In this document: piece after piece, positions 35,821 through 45,560 of the stretch | Position numbering within the stretch: the stretch's first letter is position 1 | Layout of the letters: each line of letters begins with the position of its first letter | Source: Rhodoblastus sp. | Lineage (GTDB): Bacteria > Pseudomonadota > Alphaproteobacteria > Rhizobiales > Beijerinckiaceae | Direction: 5' to 3' | Assembly: GCF_019449565.1 (NCBI RefSeq) | Contig: NZ_JAGRPM010000045.1 | Span: forward strand, 1 to 64,000 | Length of the DNA: 64,000 nt | The notes under the pieces: model-generated | The model's input: the letters and a program-made list of their open reading frames with translations, nothing else | Told to the model about the DNA's origin: nothing | The model's database searches: none | Translations under genes and position numbers: made by a program

Positions 35821-37155
35821 ATGCGGCGCATTTATTCCTTGATCCTGGCCTCGGGCGCCGCCCTTGTCGCCCTGGCCACTATCGGGATTTACTTCTACGA
35901 GAAGCCGACGTCGCTGCGCGTCGCGGTTTCGCGTGGAAGTGAATTTCAAAAACTGCTCACGACCCTGAATCAGCAATTCGTCCACACCCATTCGGATATC
36001 AGGCTGAAGCTCGTTCCAACATCCGACGAGCGCGCCTCGGCTAAGGCGATCGAAGCGGGCTCAGCCGATCTTGCCGTCGTCCGTTCGGACATTTCCATGC
36101 CGACCAATGCGCAGACGGCATTGATCCTGGCGCATGTTTCCGCGGTCGTCGTCGCTCCGCCTGGCGTCCCCTTCGCAAACTTCTCCGAATTGAACGGCAA
36201 GCGGATCGCCGTTGTCGAAACAGAGCATTCCGGCGACGCGAACCGCCATCTGCTGGCGACCATTGAATCGCAATATTCCCTTGGGCCGGAAGCGATCAGG
36301 AAATCCGTCGTCAGCCTCAGCGAATTGCCAAGATTGTTACGATCCGGCGAAATCGACGCCGTTTTCGCGGTCGGGCTTTTCGACGCACCGCATATTTCCG
36401 AGATCGTCAGCACCGTTTCAAAGGAAGGGCCCGTTGCAGGAGCGCCAATCTTCATCCCGATCCGGGAAGCAAAGGCGATCGCCGAGAAATTCCCGGGTCT
36501 TGAGGAAAATGAAATCCTGCGCGGCGCGTTTGGCGGCTCGCCCTCGCGGCCAGCGGAAAATATCGAAACGATCGGCGCCACCGTGCGTCTCGTCGCCGAA
36601 AATGATTTAGACAATGCTACGGTTGGCGAGGTCACTCGATTGATCCTGGCCTATCGCGGGGTCGCCGCCGCGACGACCGCTGTCGCCAACCATATCGAGG
36701 CGCCAAGCACGGACAAGGGCGAGGTTCTGCCCACCCATCCCGGCGCCGCCGCCTTTTTCGACGGTGAGGAAGAAAGCTTTTTCGAGAAATACAGCGACCT
36801 CATCTACATCAGCGCAATGGTTGGGAGCGTCCTGATTTCGGGATTAGCGACGCTGGCCAGCCGAATGGCGGTCACGGGATATGCGCGGTTCGATCGCCTG
36901 ATGGAAGATGCATTGACGATCTTGAAGGCGGGCCGCGAAGCCGCCGATCTGGAGACTCTCTCAAAACTGGAGATCCAGATCGACGAGATTCTGACGCAAT
37001 CGCTCGCCGCCGGAGAAATGCCCAAGCTTGACGGACATCAGCTCGCCGCGCTGACGCTTGCGGTCCAGCAAGCGCGTCTGGCGATCTCCGAACGCCGATC
37101 GGAATTGACGCTTCGTCCGTCTAGTCCGCCCAGTAATATTCTCTCCCTGCGATGA
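35821..37155 (+). CDS. TAXI-family TRAP-type solute-binding protein, membrane-anchored
   Basis: TAXI proteins are periplasmic substrate binders of TRAP transporters. The N-terminal segment (residues 4-24: IYSLILASGAALVALATIGIY) looks like an uncleaved anchor, followed by a binding-protein fold (LRVAVSRGSEFQKLL; GSADLAVVRSDI). A second membrane segment lies near 331-352 (LIYISAMVGSVLISGLATLASRM), with a cytoplasmic coiled-coil tail. This two-anchor form is common in Alphaproteobacteria and differs from soluble TAXI proteins. No TRAP permease gene is adjacent, so the function is uncertain. Confidence 0.85.
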   Translation: MRRIYSLILASGAALVALATIGIYFYEKPTSLRVAVSRGSEFQKLLTTLNQQFVHTHSDIRLKLVPTSDERASAKAIEAGSADLAVVRSDISMPTNAQTALILAHVSAVVVAPPGVPFANFSELNGKRIAVVETEHSGDANRHLLATIESQYSLGPEAIRKSVVSLSELPRLLRSGEIDAVFAVGLFDAPHISEIVSTVSKEGPVAGAPIFIPIREAKAIAEKFPGLEENEILRGAFGGSPSRPAENIETIGATVRLVAENDLDNATVGEVTRLILAYRGVAAATTAVANHIEAPSTDKGEVLPTHPGAAAFFDGEEESFFEKYSDLIYISAMVGSVLISGLATLASRMAVTGYARFDRLMEDALTILKAGREAADLETLSKLEIQIDEILTQSLAAGEMPKLDGHQLAALTLAVQQARLAISERRSELTLRPSSPPSNILSLR

Positions 37156-37449
37156 TTGAAAAATTTTCGATCGGATACCGCGTGCATCGCGGGTTTCCAA
37201 TCTGTCCATTTTCCGGTAGAGCAGGCGCAAACTTGTAAAAGCTTGCGCGATTTACGCTCACAGCAGTGTCATCGTCCCGTAATTCTTTACCGGGCCGGAA
37301 CCGAAAATTCGGTGACGTCTTTCCTGTCGCGCATGCGAAACGGGCGGCTCTTCCCAGGTCCTGGCCCAGGTCCACGGGGATGGCTCCTGTTCATCTTATC
37401 AACGCTTGCCCTTGCCCTTGGCCGGGGCCGGCCCAATAGCCAGGCTCCC

Positions 37450-39270
37450 ATGAAACTGCGAAACATTGCGATCATCGCCCACGTCGATCACGGCAAGACC
37501 ACGCTCGTCGATCAATTGCTCCGCCAGTCGGGCGCTTTCCGCGACAACCAGCGCGTCGCCGAACGCGTGATGGACTCCAATGACCTCGAGCGGGAGCGCG
37601 GCATCACCATCCTCGCCAAGGCGACCTCGATCGTCTGGAAGAACACGCGGATCAACATCGTCGACACCCCCGGCCACGCCGATTTCGGCGGCGAGGTCGA
37701 ACGCATCCTGTCGATGGTCGATGGCGCCATCGTACTCGTCGACGCCGCCGAAGGACCCATGCCCCAGACGAAATTCGTCGTCGGCAAGGCGCTCAAGATC
37801 GGCCTGAAGCCCATCGTCGCGATCAACAAGGTGGACAAGTCCGACGCCCGTCCCTCTGAAGTCATTAATGAGGTCTTCGACCTGTTCGCGGCGCTGGACG
37901 CCGACGACGAGCAGCTCGACTTCCCAATCCTTTATGGTTCTTCGAAGCAGGGCTGGATGGCTGACAGCCCTGACAAGCCGACGGAGGACATGGCGACCCT
38001 GTTCGATCTCGTCCTCGATCACGTCCCGGAGCCCAAGGTCGAGGAGGGTAATTTCCGCATGCTCGGCACCTTGCTCGAATCGAACCCCTATCTCGGCCGC
38101 ATCGTCACCGGCCGTGTCTTCGCCGGTTCGATCAAGCCTAATCAGGCGGTGAAGGTCCTCGACCGCAAGGGCAATGTCGTCGAACAGGGACGCGTCTCGA
38201 AAATCCTTGCATTCCGCGGCATCGAGCGCCAGCCGATCGAAGAAGCCGAGGCGGGCGACATCATCGCCATCGCGGGTCTTGAGAAGTTTAACGTCGCCGA
38301 CACATTGTGCGCGCCCGACGTCGCCGAGCCCTTGCAGGCCCAGCCCATCGATCCGCCGACCCTGTCCATGACCTTCCTGGTCAATGATTCTCCGCTCGCA
38401 GGCACCGAGGGCGACAAGGTCACCAGCCGCGTCATCCGCGACCGCCTCTATAAGGAGGCCGAAGGCAATGTCGCGCTGAAGATCGAGGATTCCCCCGGAT
38501 CCGATTCCTATATCGTCTCCGGCCGTGGCGAATTGCAGCTCGCAATTCTGATCGAGACCATGCGCCGTGAAGGTTTCGAACTCGGCATTTCCAGACCCCG
38601 CGTGGTCTTCCAGAAGGCCGAGGACGGCTCTCGGCTTGAGCCGATCGAGGAAGTGGTCGTCGACGTCGACGAAGAATATTCCGGCGTCGTCGTGCAGAAA
38701 ATGTCGGAACGCAAGGCCGACATGATCGAGATGAGGCCGTCCGGCGGCAATCGTCTACGTCTGGTGTTCCATGCCCCGACGCGCGGCCTGATCGGCTATC
38801 AGGGCGAGTTGCTGACGGATACGCGCGGCACCGCGATCATGAACCGCCTGTTTCATGAATATTCGCCCTATAAGGGCGACATCCAGGGCCGTCGCAACGG
38901 CGTTCTGATGTCGAATGACTCCGGCGAAGCGGTCGCCTATGCGATGTGGAACCTCGAAGATCGCGGTCCGATGATGATCGAGCCCGGCTGGAAGGTTTAT
39001 CAAGGCATGATCGTCGGTCAGCACACCCGCGAAAACGACCTCGAAGTGAACGTGCTCAAGGGCAAGAAACTCACCAATGTTCGCGCCGCCGGCAAGGATG
39101 AAGCGGTCAAGCTGACGCCTCCAATCCGGATGACCCTTGAAAAGGCCCTCGCCTATATCGAGGACGATGAACTGGTCGAAGTCACGCCCAAGTCCATTCG
39201 TCTGCGCAAGGCGATCCTCGATCCCAACGACCGCAAGCGCGCGGTACGGTCCAAGGAACAAGTGGTCTGA
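37450..39270 (+). CDS. typA: GTP-binding protein TypA/BipA
   Basis: TypA/BipA is a translational GTPase that binds ribosomes under stress and low temperature. I start at the ATG at 37450; the upstream extension in the open frame has no family match. The 606 residues hold G1 [15 protein letters not shown], the switch I element RERGITI, G3 [14 protein letters not shown] and G4 NKVD, followed by EF-G-like domains ending in the BipA C-terminus. The gap of 294 bases before it shows no gene. A hairpin follows at 39286. Confidence 0.97.
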   Translation: MKLRNIAIIAHVDHGKTTLVDQLLRQSGAFRDNQRVAERVMDSNDLERERGITILAKATSIVWKNTRINIVDTPGHADFGGEVERILSMVDGAIVLVDAAEGPMPQTKFVVGKALKIGLKPIVAINKVDKSDARPSEVINEVFDLFAALDADDEQLDFPILYGSSKQGWMADSPDKPTEDMATLFDLVLDHVPEPKVEEGNFRMLGTLLESNPYLGRIVTGRVFAGSIKPNQAVKVLDRKGNVVEQGRVSKILAFRGIERQPIEEAEAGDIIAIAGLEKFNVADTLCAPDVAEPLQAQPIDPPTLSMTFLVNDSPLAGTEGDKVTSRVIRDRLYKEAEGNVALKIEDSPGSDSYIVSGRGELQLAILIETMRREGFELGISRPRVVFQKAEDGSRLEPIEEVVVDVDEEYSGVVVQKMSERKADMIEMRPSGGNRLRLVFHAPTRGLIGYQGELLTDTRGTAIMNRLFHEYSPYKGDIQGRRNGVLMSNDSGEAVAYAMWNLEDRGPMMIEPGWKVYQGMIVGQHTRENDLEVNVLKGKKLTNVRAAGKDEAVKLTPPIRMTLEKALAYIEDDELVEVTPKSIRLRKAILDPNDRKRAVRSKEQVV

Positions 39271-39285
39271 GTTAATCCTTTGCGC

Positions 39286-39319
39286 GGAAGCCCCGGACCC
39301 GGCGCGGATCGGGGCTTCC
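39286..39319 (+). terminator. Hairpin after typA, probable terminator
   Basis: A perfect 10-bp stem (GGAAGCCCCG at 39286-39295 and CGGGGCTTCC at 39310-39319) follows the typA stop by 15 bases. The T-run is weak (GTTCATC), so it may instead be a leader hairpin of regB. Confidence 0.55.
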
Positions 39320-39341
39320 GTTCATCAAGGTCGCGGTTCCG

Positions 39342-40658
39342 ATGGAGACAAGACCCTTTTCCCTGACTTTCGGCTCGGAGGGTCGTCACCTCCGGATCGA
39401 GACCCTGACGCGGCTGCGCTGGCTCGCCATTTTCGGTCAGCTTGCGACTGTCTTGTTCGTGGCCCACGGTCTGCAATTTTCGGCCCCGGTCGCCTTGTGC
39501 CTGGCCGTTATCGCAACATCCGCCGTCCTGAACGTCCTTGTCGAGATTTTTGTCCCGAAAAATCTTCGACTTGAAGAGCAGCCTGCCACCGCGCTTCTGG
39601 CCTTCGATGTGTTGCAGCTCTCCGCTCTGCTTTACCTCGCTGGCGGTATTGAAAATCCTTTCGCGATCCTTCTGCTGGCTCCGGTAACAATCGCGGCCGT
39701 TTCCCTTCGTTCGAGCCAGATTCTGATCATTGCTGCGCTGGTTGTCCTTTCTGCCAGTTTCCTGACCGCCTTCCATTGGCCGCTGCCCTGGTATCGCACG
39801 GAAACCTTCGAGCTTGCGCCGCTTTATCGTCTCGCGCTCTGGAGCGCGCTTCTGGTCGCGACGACCTTCATTTGCCTTTATGCGGCGCGGGTCGCAGGCG
39901 AAAAGAGAGATCTGCAACTGGCGCTTTCCACGGCCGAAATCGTTCTCGAGCGGCAAAATCATCTATCCAGGCTCGATGGTCTTGCCGCCGCGGCGGCTCA
40001 CGAGCTGGGAACGCCGCTGGCGACGATCGCGCTGGTCAGCCGGGAGCTAAGCAAAGCCAAGCTGCCCGCCGAATTTTCAGAAGATATCGAATTATTGACT
40101 CAGGAGGCGCAACGTTGCCGCGCGATCCTGGGCCAGCTTTCGTCCCTCGCGGACGAGAGGCAACCTCCGCTGGATCATATTCGTTTGCGGCATCTGCTGG
40201 AGAATATCGCCGCGCCGTTCCGGCAATATCCCGTGGAAATCGAAATCAGCCTCCAGGGCGAAGGGGACGAGCCGATCGTCCTCAATGACGCCGCCTTGAC
40301 CTATGGCGTTGGCAATTTTTTCGAAAACGCCGTCGATTTCGCCAAGGAAAAGGTCCTTTTGTCGGCCACGTGGACGAGCAAGGACGTCACCATCGATATC
40401 CGTGACGATGGCCCCGGTTTTCCCAACGAAATCCTCAACCAGATCGGCGAGCCCTATCTGAGAGCCCGAGCGGCGCGGCGCCTGAAATCCGAAAACAGTG
40501 CCGGACTGGGCCTGGGCATTTTCATCTCCAAGACCCTGCTGGAGCGAACGGGTGCTGCCATGCGCTTCTCCAATCTCGACAGCGGCGGCGCTTCGGTCCA
40601 GATGATATGGAATCGGACACGCCTGGAAAATAGAACCGGCGCCGCTGATCGCTCGTGA
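39342..40658 (+). CDS. regB: Redox sensor histidine kinase RegB/PrrB
   Basis: RegB senses the redox state of the membrane quinone pool and phosphorylates RegA. This controls respiration, and in many species photosynthesis and nitrogen fixation. The 438-residue protein has several membrane segments in the first about 190 residues, with the quinone motif GGIENPFAILLLAP. The H-box is AAAHELGTPLATIAL, with the conserved cysteine in AQRCRAILGQL. The N, G1 and G2 boxes of the ATPase domain follow (FFENAVDFA, DDGPGFP, GLGLGIF). regA follows 15 bases later; no senC/prrC lies between them. Confidence 0.95.
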   Translation: METRPFSLTFGSEGRHLRIETLTRLRWLAIFGQLATVLFVAHGLQFSAPVALCLAVIATSAVLNVLVEIFVPKNLRLEEQPATALLAFDVLQLSALLYLAGGIENPFAILLLAPVTIAAVSLRSSQILIIAALVVLSASFLTAFHWPLPWYRTETFELAPLYRLALWSALLVATTFICLYAARVAGEKRDLQLALSTAEIVLERQNHLSRLDGLAAAAAHELGTPLATIALVSRELSKAKLPAEFSEDIELLTQEAQRCRAILGQLSSLADERQPPLDHIRLRHLLENIAAPFRQYPVEIEISLQGEGDEPIVLNDAALTYGVGNFFENAVDFAKEKVLLSATWTSKDVTIDIRDDGPGFPNEILNQIGEPYLRARAARRLKSENSAGLGLGIFISKTLLERTGAAMRFSNLDSGGASVQMIWNRTRLENRTGAADRS

Positions 40659-40739
40659 CGATCCGGAACAAAATTGGACAAACGAGCGATAAATTCGCTT
40701 AATTTGCTGCAAATGGTCCGAACAAGAATGAGACTTGCC

Positions 40740-41330
40740 ATGGATGAGTCGTCTGAAAACCAGGAAGCCTCGGCATTGAATGAGGCCCTGCTTCTGTTCG
40801 AGAAAGACAAGACTCTCCTGATTCTCGATGATGACAAGCCCTTTTTGAACCGCCTCGCCAAGGCGATGACGGCGCGAGGCTTTATCGTCTCGACTGCGGA
40901 ATCGGTCGCGGAGGCGCTCGCCAGATTGCGGGAATTCCCTCCGGCTTTCGCAATCATCGACATGCGCCTGACCGACGGCAACGGCATAGACGTGATCACC
41001 GAACTCAAGACTCGGCGTCCCGAGGCTCGCGGAATCATCCTGACGGGCTATGGAAATATTTCGTCCGCCGTCATCGCGATCAAACTCGGCGCATTCGATT
41101 ATCTGGCCAAGCCCGCCGACGCCGACGAAATTTTCCTTGCGCTCATGAAGTCGAGCGACTCGCCAGTAGGAACAGCTCCTGAAAACCCGATGTCGGCGGA
41201 ACGTGTGCGCTGGGAGCACATCCAGCGGATCTATGAGCTTTGCGAGCGAAATGTCTCCGAGACCGCCCGTCGCCTCAACATGCACCGGCGTACCTTGCAG
41301 AGAATTCTCGCCAAGAGAGCGCCGCGCTAG
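40740..41330 (+). CDS. regA: Response regulator RegA/PrrA
   Basis: This is the partner of RegB. I start at the ATG at 40740 (196 residues); ATG 40728 or the upstream frame is also possible. The receiver domain has LLILDDDKPF, the phospho-acceptor Asp in AIIDMRLTDGNG and the conserved Lys in YLAKPADADE. The C-terminal helix-turn-helix (VRWEHIQRIYELCERNVSETARRLNMHRRTLQRILAKRAPR) is the near-invariant RegA DNA-binding domain. RegA activates or represses energy genes. It forms an operon with regB. Confidence 0.95.
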   Translation: MDESSENQEASALNEALLLFEKDKTLLILDDDKPFLNRLAKAMTARGFIVSTAESVAEALARLREFPPAFAIIDMRLTDGNGIDVITELKTRRPEARGIILTGYGNISSAVIAIKLGAFDYLAKPADADEIFLALMKSSDSPVGTAPENPMSAERVRWEHIQRIYELCERNVSETARRLNMHRRTLQRILAKRAPR

Positions 41331-41331
41331 C

Positions 41332-41751
41332 TCACGGCTTCAGAATGACAAGGCCGACGATCAGCAACATGAGGACAGTCGGAATTTCATTGATGAGACG
41401 GTAAAACTTATTGGAGTGAATATTATTATCGAAATTGAATTTACCTTGTAAATTCAATAGATAAAAATGAAATATTGTCATTAATATAACAAATATTAAT
41501 TTTATCTTGAACCAATTATCTGAATAAAATCCAGATTGTACTGCGATAATTAGGCCAGAAATCCAACTCATGACCATCGCCGGCGTCATGATCGCATAGG
41601 ATAATCTTTTTTCCATCACTTTAAACGTTTCAGACTGAACAGATTTAAGTTCGGCGTCCGAATGATAGACAAAAAGTCGAGGAAGATAGAGCAGCCCGGC
41701 CATCCATGAGATGATCGAAACGACATGCAGCGCTTTGATCCAAAGATACAT
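41332..41751 (-). CDS. hemJ: Protoporphyrinogen oxidase HemJ, unusually AT-rich gene
   Basis: HemJ is a small membrane enzyme that oxidises protoporphyrinogen IX in heme synthesis. The 139-residue protein starts at 41751 (MYLWIKALHVVSIISWMAGLLYLPRLFVYH) and has four membrane segments and the conserved start with His and Trp. Coding continues to ...NEIPTVLMLLIVGLVILKP. It sits right after hemE, one base after its stop, in an operon. The 3' half is extremely AT-rich: bases 41401-41520 are 23/120 (19%) G+C, unlike the GC-rich neighbours, yet the protein looks intact. Confidence 0.92.
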   Translation of the reverse strand: MYLWIKALHVVSIISWMAGLLYLPRLFVYHSDAELKSVQSETFKVMEKRLSYAIMTPAMVMSWISGLIIAVQSGFYSDNWFKIKLIFVILMTIFHFYLLNLQGKFNFDNNIHSNKFYRLINEIPTVLMLLIVGLVILKP

Positions 41752-41752
41752 T

Positions 41753-42817
41753 TCAGCCCTCGAATGACCGAACCTGCTCGACCAGCGCCGCGACATGATC
41801 GATCGGGGTCTCCGGCAAAATCCCGTGGCCGAGATTGAAGATGTGGCGGCGGCCCCGATAAGCCGTGAGAAGGGCGTCGACAGCCTCGATCTGGGCTTGT
41901 CCGCCGGCCAGCAGCGCGAGCGGATCGAGATGGCCCTGCACCACCACCTGTTCGGGAATGGCCTTCACGGCCCAATTCGGATCGACGGCCGTGTCGAGGC
42001 CAATAGCTTGCGCGCCGGTCTGGCGAATGAAATCCGGCAGATGGGTCGTGGCGCCGCGCGGAAAGGCAATGATGCGCGCCGCAGGATGGCTGGCGCGGAC
42101 GCCGGAAATGATGCGGGCGATCGGCGCGAGGCTCCAGCGCTGAAATTCGGAGGGCGGCAAAATCCCGGCCCAGGAATCGAAAATCTGGACCGCTTCGACG
42201 CCTGCCCGGATCTGTTCGCTCAGATAGGCGATCGAGGCATCGACCAATTTATCGATGAGCAATTGAAACGCGGCTGGATTTCGATAAGCGAAGAGTCGAG
42301 CGGGCGCCTGATCCGGCGTGCCGCGTCCAGCGATCATATAGCTTGCGACGGTCCAGGGAGCGCCACAGAAGCCGATGAAGGCCGTTTCGGGAGGCAGCTG
42401 GGGCTTGACCCGGTCGATAGTCTCGAAAACGGCGGATAGCCGATCGAGAGACAATTCGGGAAGCCGTTCTATGTCTTCGGTGGACGTCAATGGATTGAGA
42501 CGAGGTCCTTCGCCAGCCTCGAAAGTCACCAACTGGCCCAAGGCGTCAGGTATGACTAAAATATCGCTGAAAAGAATGGCGGCGTCGAAACCGAAGCGCC
42601 GAATTGGCTGAAGCGTCGCTTCAGCGGCCAGAGCGGGCGAATAGCAGAAATCCAGAAAGTTTTTCGCGGTAGCGCGCAGTTCGCGATATTCGGGCAGGTA
42701 TCGCCCAGCTTGGCGCATCAGCCAGATCGGTGGCGTCTTAAGCTGCTGTCCATCGAGAATGGACAAAAAGGCTTTGTCTGTCTTGCTTGGGAGGCCGCTG
42801 GCTACCGGGGAGGTCAC
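41753..42817 (-). CDS. hemE: Uroporphyrinogen decarboxylase
   Basis: HemE removes four carboxyl groups from uroporphyrinogen III in heme synthesis. The 354-residue protein has the family's start ([21 protein letters not shown], about residues 30-50) and the substrate-binding motifs [19 protein letters not shown] and [13 protein letters not shown]. The ATG at 42817 is supported by the conserved N-terminus. It is transcribed toward hemJ and its upstream side faces the oriC candidate, as in Caulobacter. Confidence 0.97.
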   Translation of the reverse strand: MTSPVASGLPSKTDKAFLSILDGQQLKTPPIWLMRQAGRYLPEYRELRATAKNFLDFCYSPALAAEATLQPIRRFGFDAAILFSDILVIPDALGQLVTFEAGEGPRLNPLTSTEDIERLPELSLDRLSAVFETIDRVKPQLPPETAFIGFCGAPWTVASYMIAGRGTPDQAPARLFAYRNPAAFQLLIDKLVDASIAYLSEQIRAGVEAVQIFDSWAGILPPSEFQRWSLAPIARIISGVRASHPAARIIAFPRGATTHLPDFIRQTGAQAIGLDTAVDPNWAVKAIPEQVVVQGHLDPLALLAGGQAQIEAVDALLTAYRGRRHIFNLGHGILPETPIDHVAALVEQVRSFEG

Positions 42818-42875
42818 GGAATAATCCTATATCTTTCTAGAATCTCTTTTTTTGTTATTAGGCGAGGGAATAGCC

Positions 42876-42884
42876 TTATTCACG
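42876..42884 (+). promoter_or_regulatory. DnaA-box-like site
   Basis: TTATTCACG matches 8 of 9 bases of the DnaA consensus TTATNCACA. It lies in the candidate origin. Confidence 0.45.
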
Positions 42885-42953
42885 ACCGCACACAATGGAT
42901 CCCCAGCGGGCCAGAATTTTTCAGGCGGAATTCAGGCGCGACAAGGTTTCGCG

Positions 42954-42969
42954 TTAAGCCTTTTTTAAC
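42954..42969 (+). promoter_or_regulatory. CtrA-binding box (TTAA-N7-TTAAC)
   Basis: TTAA at 42954-42957, a 7-base spacer, then TTAAC at 42965-42969 exactly match the CtrA consensus. In Caulobacter CtrA blocks replication initiation from such sites. Confidence 0.65.
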
Positions 42970-43148
42970 GATAATTTCTCTGCCTCCTTAGGGAGACCAC
43001 GGGGCGTTCGGCTGGAGTTATACCCGTAATTCCCATTATTTCGGACAGGGGTAGGGATTTTTGACGACAGGCTGACGCCGGTTAATAAATTCTAAAGGAA
43101 TGGCGTCGTCGGAAGGCGGCCTACGGCTTTTTAGTCGCTTTTGAACGG

Positions 43149-43157
43149 ATATTCACA
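43149..43157 (+). promoter_or_regulatory. Second DnaA-box-like site
   Basis: ATATTCACA matches 8 of 9 bases of the DnaA consensus. It lies near the right end of the candidate origin. Confidence 0.4.
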
Positions 43158-43232
43158 GGCTTTAACAAGCCTTGCCTGCGACGGAGGGTCGGATTACGGA
43201 TTGTGTCTCGTTGATAACGACCCAGGCGCGCC

Positions 43233-44066
43233 GTGACCCGAAACTATTTTCACCTCCATCTGGTCTCCGATTCGACCGGCGAGACGCTGATCGCCGTAAG
43301 CCGGGCCGCCGCTGCGCAATACCAGGGGATTGCGTCGATCGAACATATTTATCCGTTGATCCGCAATCACGAGCAGTTGGAGCGAGTCATAGCCGGAATT
43401 CAGTCCTCGCCGGGGATCGTGCTTTTCACCCTGGTGGATTCCGAACTTGCCGAAAGGCTCGAAAAGGCCTGTGCGGACGCTGGTTCGCCGGCGCTTTCCG
43501 TCCTTGCTCCAATCTTGGGGCTTTTTCAGTCCTATCTCGGTCCGGCCTCGGCCCCGCGACCGGGCGCCCAACATGTGTTGAACTCTGAATATTTCAAACG
43601 CATTGAAGCTTTGAATTACACCATGATGCATGACGATGGCCAGATGGCGGAAGATCTGGAAAGCGCCGACGTCGTTCTGCTTGGAGTCAGCCGCACTTCT
43701 AAAACTCCGACGAGTATTTATTTGGCGAATCGTGGCGTAAAAACCGCGAATATTCCGCTCGTTCCCGGAGTGCCGCTGCCATCCGTGATGGAAAACGTGC
43801 GAAAACCGCTGGTCATCGGCCTTTTCGCCTCGCCCGAGCGGATCGTGCAAATTCGGCAGAACAGGCTTCTGGCGCTCAACGCGACCCAGGACTCTTCCTA
43901 TGTCGACAGGTCTTCGGTCGCTGACGAGATCAGTCGATCGCGGAGGCTTTTTTCGGAACGCGGTTGGCCGACAATCGACGTATCCCGGCGCTCGATCGAA
44001 GAAACAGCAGCGGCGATCATGGATCTCTACCGCGTTCATTCAATGAAATTCATAGCCAACTCTTGA
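43233..44066 (+). CDS. Pyruvate-phosphate-dikinase-type regulatory kinase/pyrophosphorylase (DUF299)
   Basis: DUF299 proteins phosphorylate and dephosphorylate PEP synthase or pyruvate phosphate dikinase with ADP and phosphate. The 277-residue protein starts with GTG at 43233 and has [20 protein letters not shown] near residue 10. The nucleotide loop [18 protein letters not shown] lies near 150, and the C-terminal block is typical ([36 protein letters not shown]). It is the first gene of a run (then aroE, coaE, dnaQ) right of the origin candidate. Confidence 0.93.
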   Translation: MTRNYFHLHLVSDSTGETLIAVSRAAAAQYQGIASIEHIYPLIRNHEQLERVIAGIQSSPGIVLFTLVDSELAERLEKACADAGSPALSVLAPILGLFQSYLGPASAPRPGAQHVLNSEYFKRIEALNYTMMHDDGQMAEDLESADVVLLGVSRTSKTPTSIYLANRGVKTANIPLVPGVPLPSVMENVRKPLVIGLFASPERIVQIRQNRLLALNATQDSSYVDRSSVADEISRSRRLFSERGWPTIDVSRRSIEETAAAIMDLYRVHSMKFIANS

Positions 44067-44082
44067 AGCAACGGGGATTGCT

Positions 44083-44937
44083 ATGAGCGCGAAAAGAGCT
44101 TTTGTCATCGGATATCCGATAAAACATAGCAGATCGCCCCTCATTCATAATTATTGGCTGTCGAAATACGATATCCCGGGCTCCTATGAGAAATTGGAAG
44201 TCCCGCCTGATCGGCTCGACGCGTTTCTGTCCGAAATGGACCGTGCCGGCTATTGCGGCGGCAATGTCACCTTGCCCTATAAAGAGCGGGTTTTTGCGGC
44301 ATGCGCGACGGTCACGGAAATGGCGCGCCGGATTGGCGCTGTGAACACGCTTTGGCGCGAGGGCGACCGTCTCTGCGGCGATAACACGGACGTCGGCGGA
44401 TTTCTGGCCAATCTGGCCGCCGAATCGCCGGATTGGAATGTCGATTGCGACAGGGCCGCGGTTATTGGCGCCGGCGGCGCGGCCCGGGCTATTCTGGTCG
44501 GTCTGGCGAGCCGCGGGATTCCCGAAGTCAAATTATTGAATCGATCGTCCGATCGGATGCTGAAATTGGCGGAAGAAGCGGAAAGTTGGGGTTTTCGCCG
44601 CATCAGGACCCAATTGTTGAATGACGATCGCGGAGCGCTCGACGGCGAGGCTCTGCTGGTCAATACAACATCCTTGGGGATGACCGGACAACCGAAGCTT
44701 TCAATCAATCTCGATGGATTGCGGCAGACGGCCGTCGTTAGCGACATTGTTTATTCGCCGCTTGAAACGGATCTGCTGGCCGATGCAAGACGACGGGGTC
44801 ATCGGATATCGTCCGGCCTGGGAATGCTATTGCATCAGGCGGCGCCGGGATTTGAACGCTGGTTCGGGGTTCGACCCGAAGTGACGCCGGAGCTGCGCAA
44901 TCTGATCATCGACGACTTGCAGCAGGCGCATTCATGA
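44083..44937 (+). CDS. aroE: Shikimate dehydrogenase
   Basis: AroE reduces 3-dehydroshikimate with NADPH in aromatic amino acid synthesis. The 284-residue protein has the substrate site HSRSPLIHNYWL and GGNVTLPYKE, with the catalytic lysine. It also has DNTDVGGFL and the NADP loop VIGAGGAARAILVGL. It begins 16 bases after the DUF299 gene and overlaps coaE by four bases (ATGA), so the cluster is cotranscribed. Confidence 0.97.
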   Translation: MSAKRAFVIGYPIKHSRSPLIHNYWLSKYDIPGSYEKLEVPPDRLDAFLSEMDRAGYCGGNVTLPYKERVFAACATVTEMARRIGAVNTLWREGDRLCGDNTDVGGFLANLAAESPDWNVDCDRAAVIGAGGAARAILVGLASRGIPEVKLLNRSSDRMLKLAEEAESWGFRRIRTQLLNDDRGALDGEALLVNTTSLGMTGQPKLSINLDGLRQTAVVSDIVYSPLETDLLADARRRGHRISSGLGMLLHQAAPGFERWFGVRPEVTPELRNLIIDDLQQAHS

Positions 44938-45524
44938 TTGTGCTGGGGCTAACTGGCTCTATCGGGATGGGTAAATCCACCACGGCCGAGCTGTTTCGCG
45001 AACAGGGCATTGCGGTTTTCGATGCCGATCAATCTGTGCACGAGCTCTATCACAGCGGCGCTTTTGAGGCCGTAAGCGCGCGCTTTCCCAAAGCCGTCCG
45101 CGATGGCGCGATCCAAAGAGACATTCTTGGCCGCCTCGTGCTGAACGATCCTGACGCCATGGCGGATTTGGAGCGGATCATCCATCCGCTGGTCGTTTCC
45201 GCCCGGACCGATTTTCTACGCCGGGAGCAAGAAAAAGGCTCAGCTCTGGTCGTGGTCGACATTCCCCTTTTATTTGAAACGAAGGCGTGGCGCGATGTGG
45301 ACGCGGTTGTCGTCGTCTCCGCTTCGTTCGATGAACAAAGGCGCCGCGTTCTGTCGCGCCCGACGATGAATGAGGAAAAATTTTCTGCCATCTTGCATCG
45401 CCAACTCCCTGACGCGGAAAAGCGTAGACGGTCGCATTTCACGATAAAGTCGGATGACGGAATTGAGTCGGCGAGACGGCAGACGCATCTGTTGATTGCT
45501 TCTCTTCGGCAGACAGATCGATAA
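44934..45524 (+). CDS. coaE: Dephospho-CoA kinase
   Basis: CoaE adds the 3'-phosphate in the last step of coenzyme A synthesis. The 196-residue protein begins with the phosphate loop GLTGSIGMGKSTTAELF and has FDADQSVHELYH, LIHPLV-type and VVDIPLLFET segments conserved in the family. Its start overlaps the end of aroE. Followed by dnaQ 36 bases later. Confidence 0.97.
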   Translation: MIVLGLTGSIGMGKSTTAELFREQGIAVFDADQSVHELYHSGAFEAVSARFPKAVRDGAIQRDILGRLVLNDPDAMADLERIIHPLVVSARTDFLRREQEKGSALVVVDIPLLFETKAWRDVDAVVVVSASFDEQRRRVLSRPTMNEEKFSAILHRQLPDAEKRRRSHFTIKSDDGIESARRQTHLLIASLRQTDR

Positions 45525-45560
45525 AATCGAAGGTTCTTATCACAGGATGGTCAGAACGGC

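Larger units (their letters stand above)
42818..43232. other. oriC: Candidate chromosomal origin region, intergenic, no gene
   Basis: This 415-base gap lies between hemE and the PpsR-kinase gene, the place of the origin in Caulobacter and relatives. It holds AT-rich tracts (about 42824-42860), a full CtrA-type box (42954-42969) and a near-match (43082-43096). Two 8/9 matches to the DnaA box TTATNCACA lie at 42876-42884 and 43149-43157. I find no gene in it. Origin function is inferred from synteny and motifs. Confidence 0.6.

Noticed and set aside
37156..37449. N-terminal extension of TypA
   Set aside because: The extension has no match to TypA, which starts at [15 protein letters not shown].
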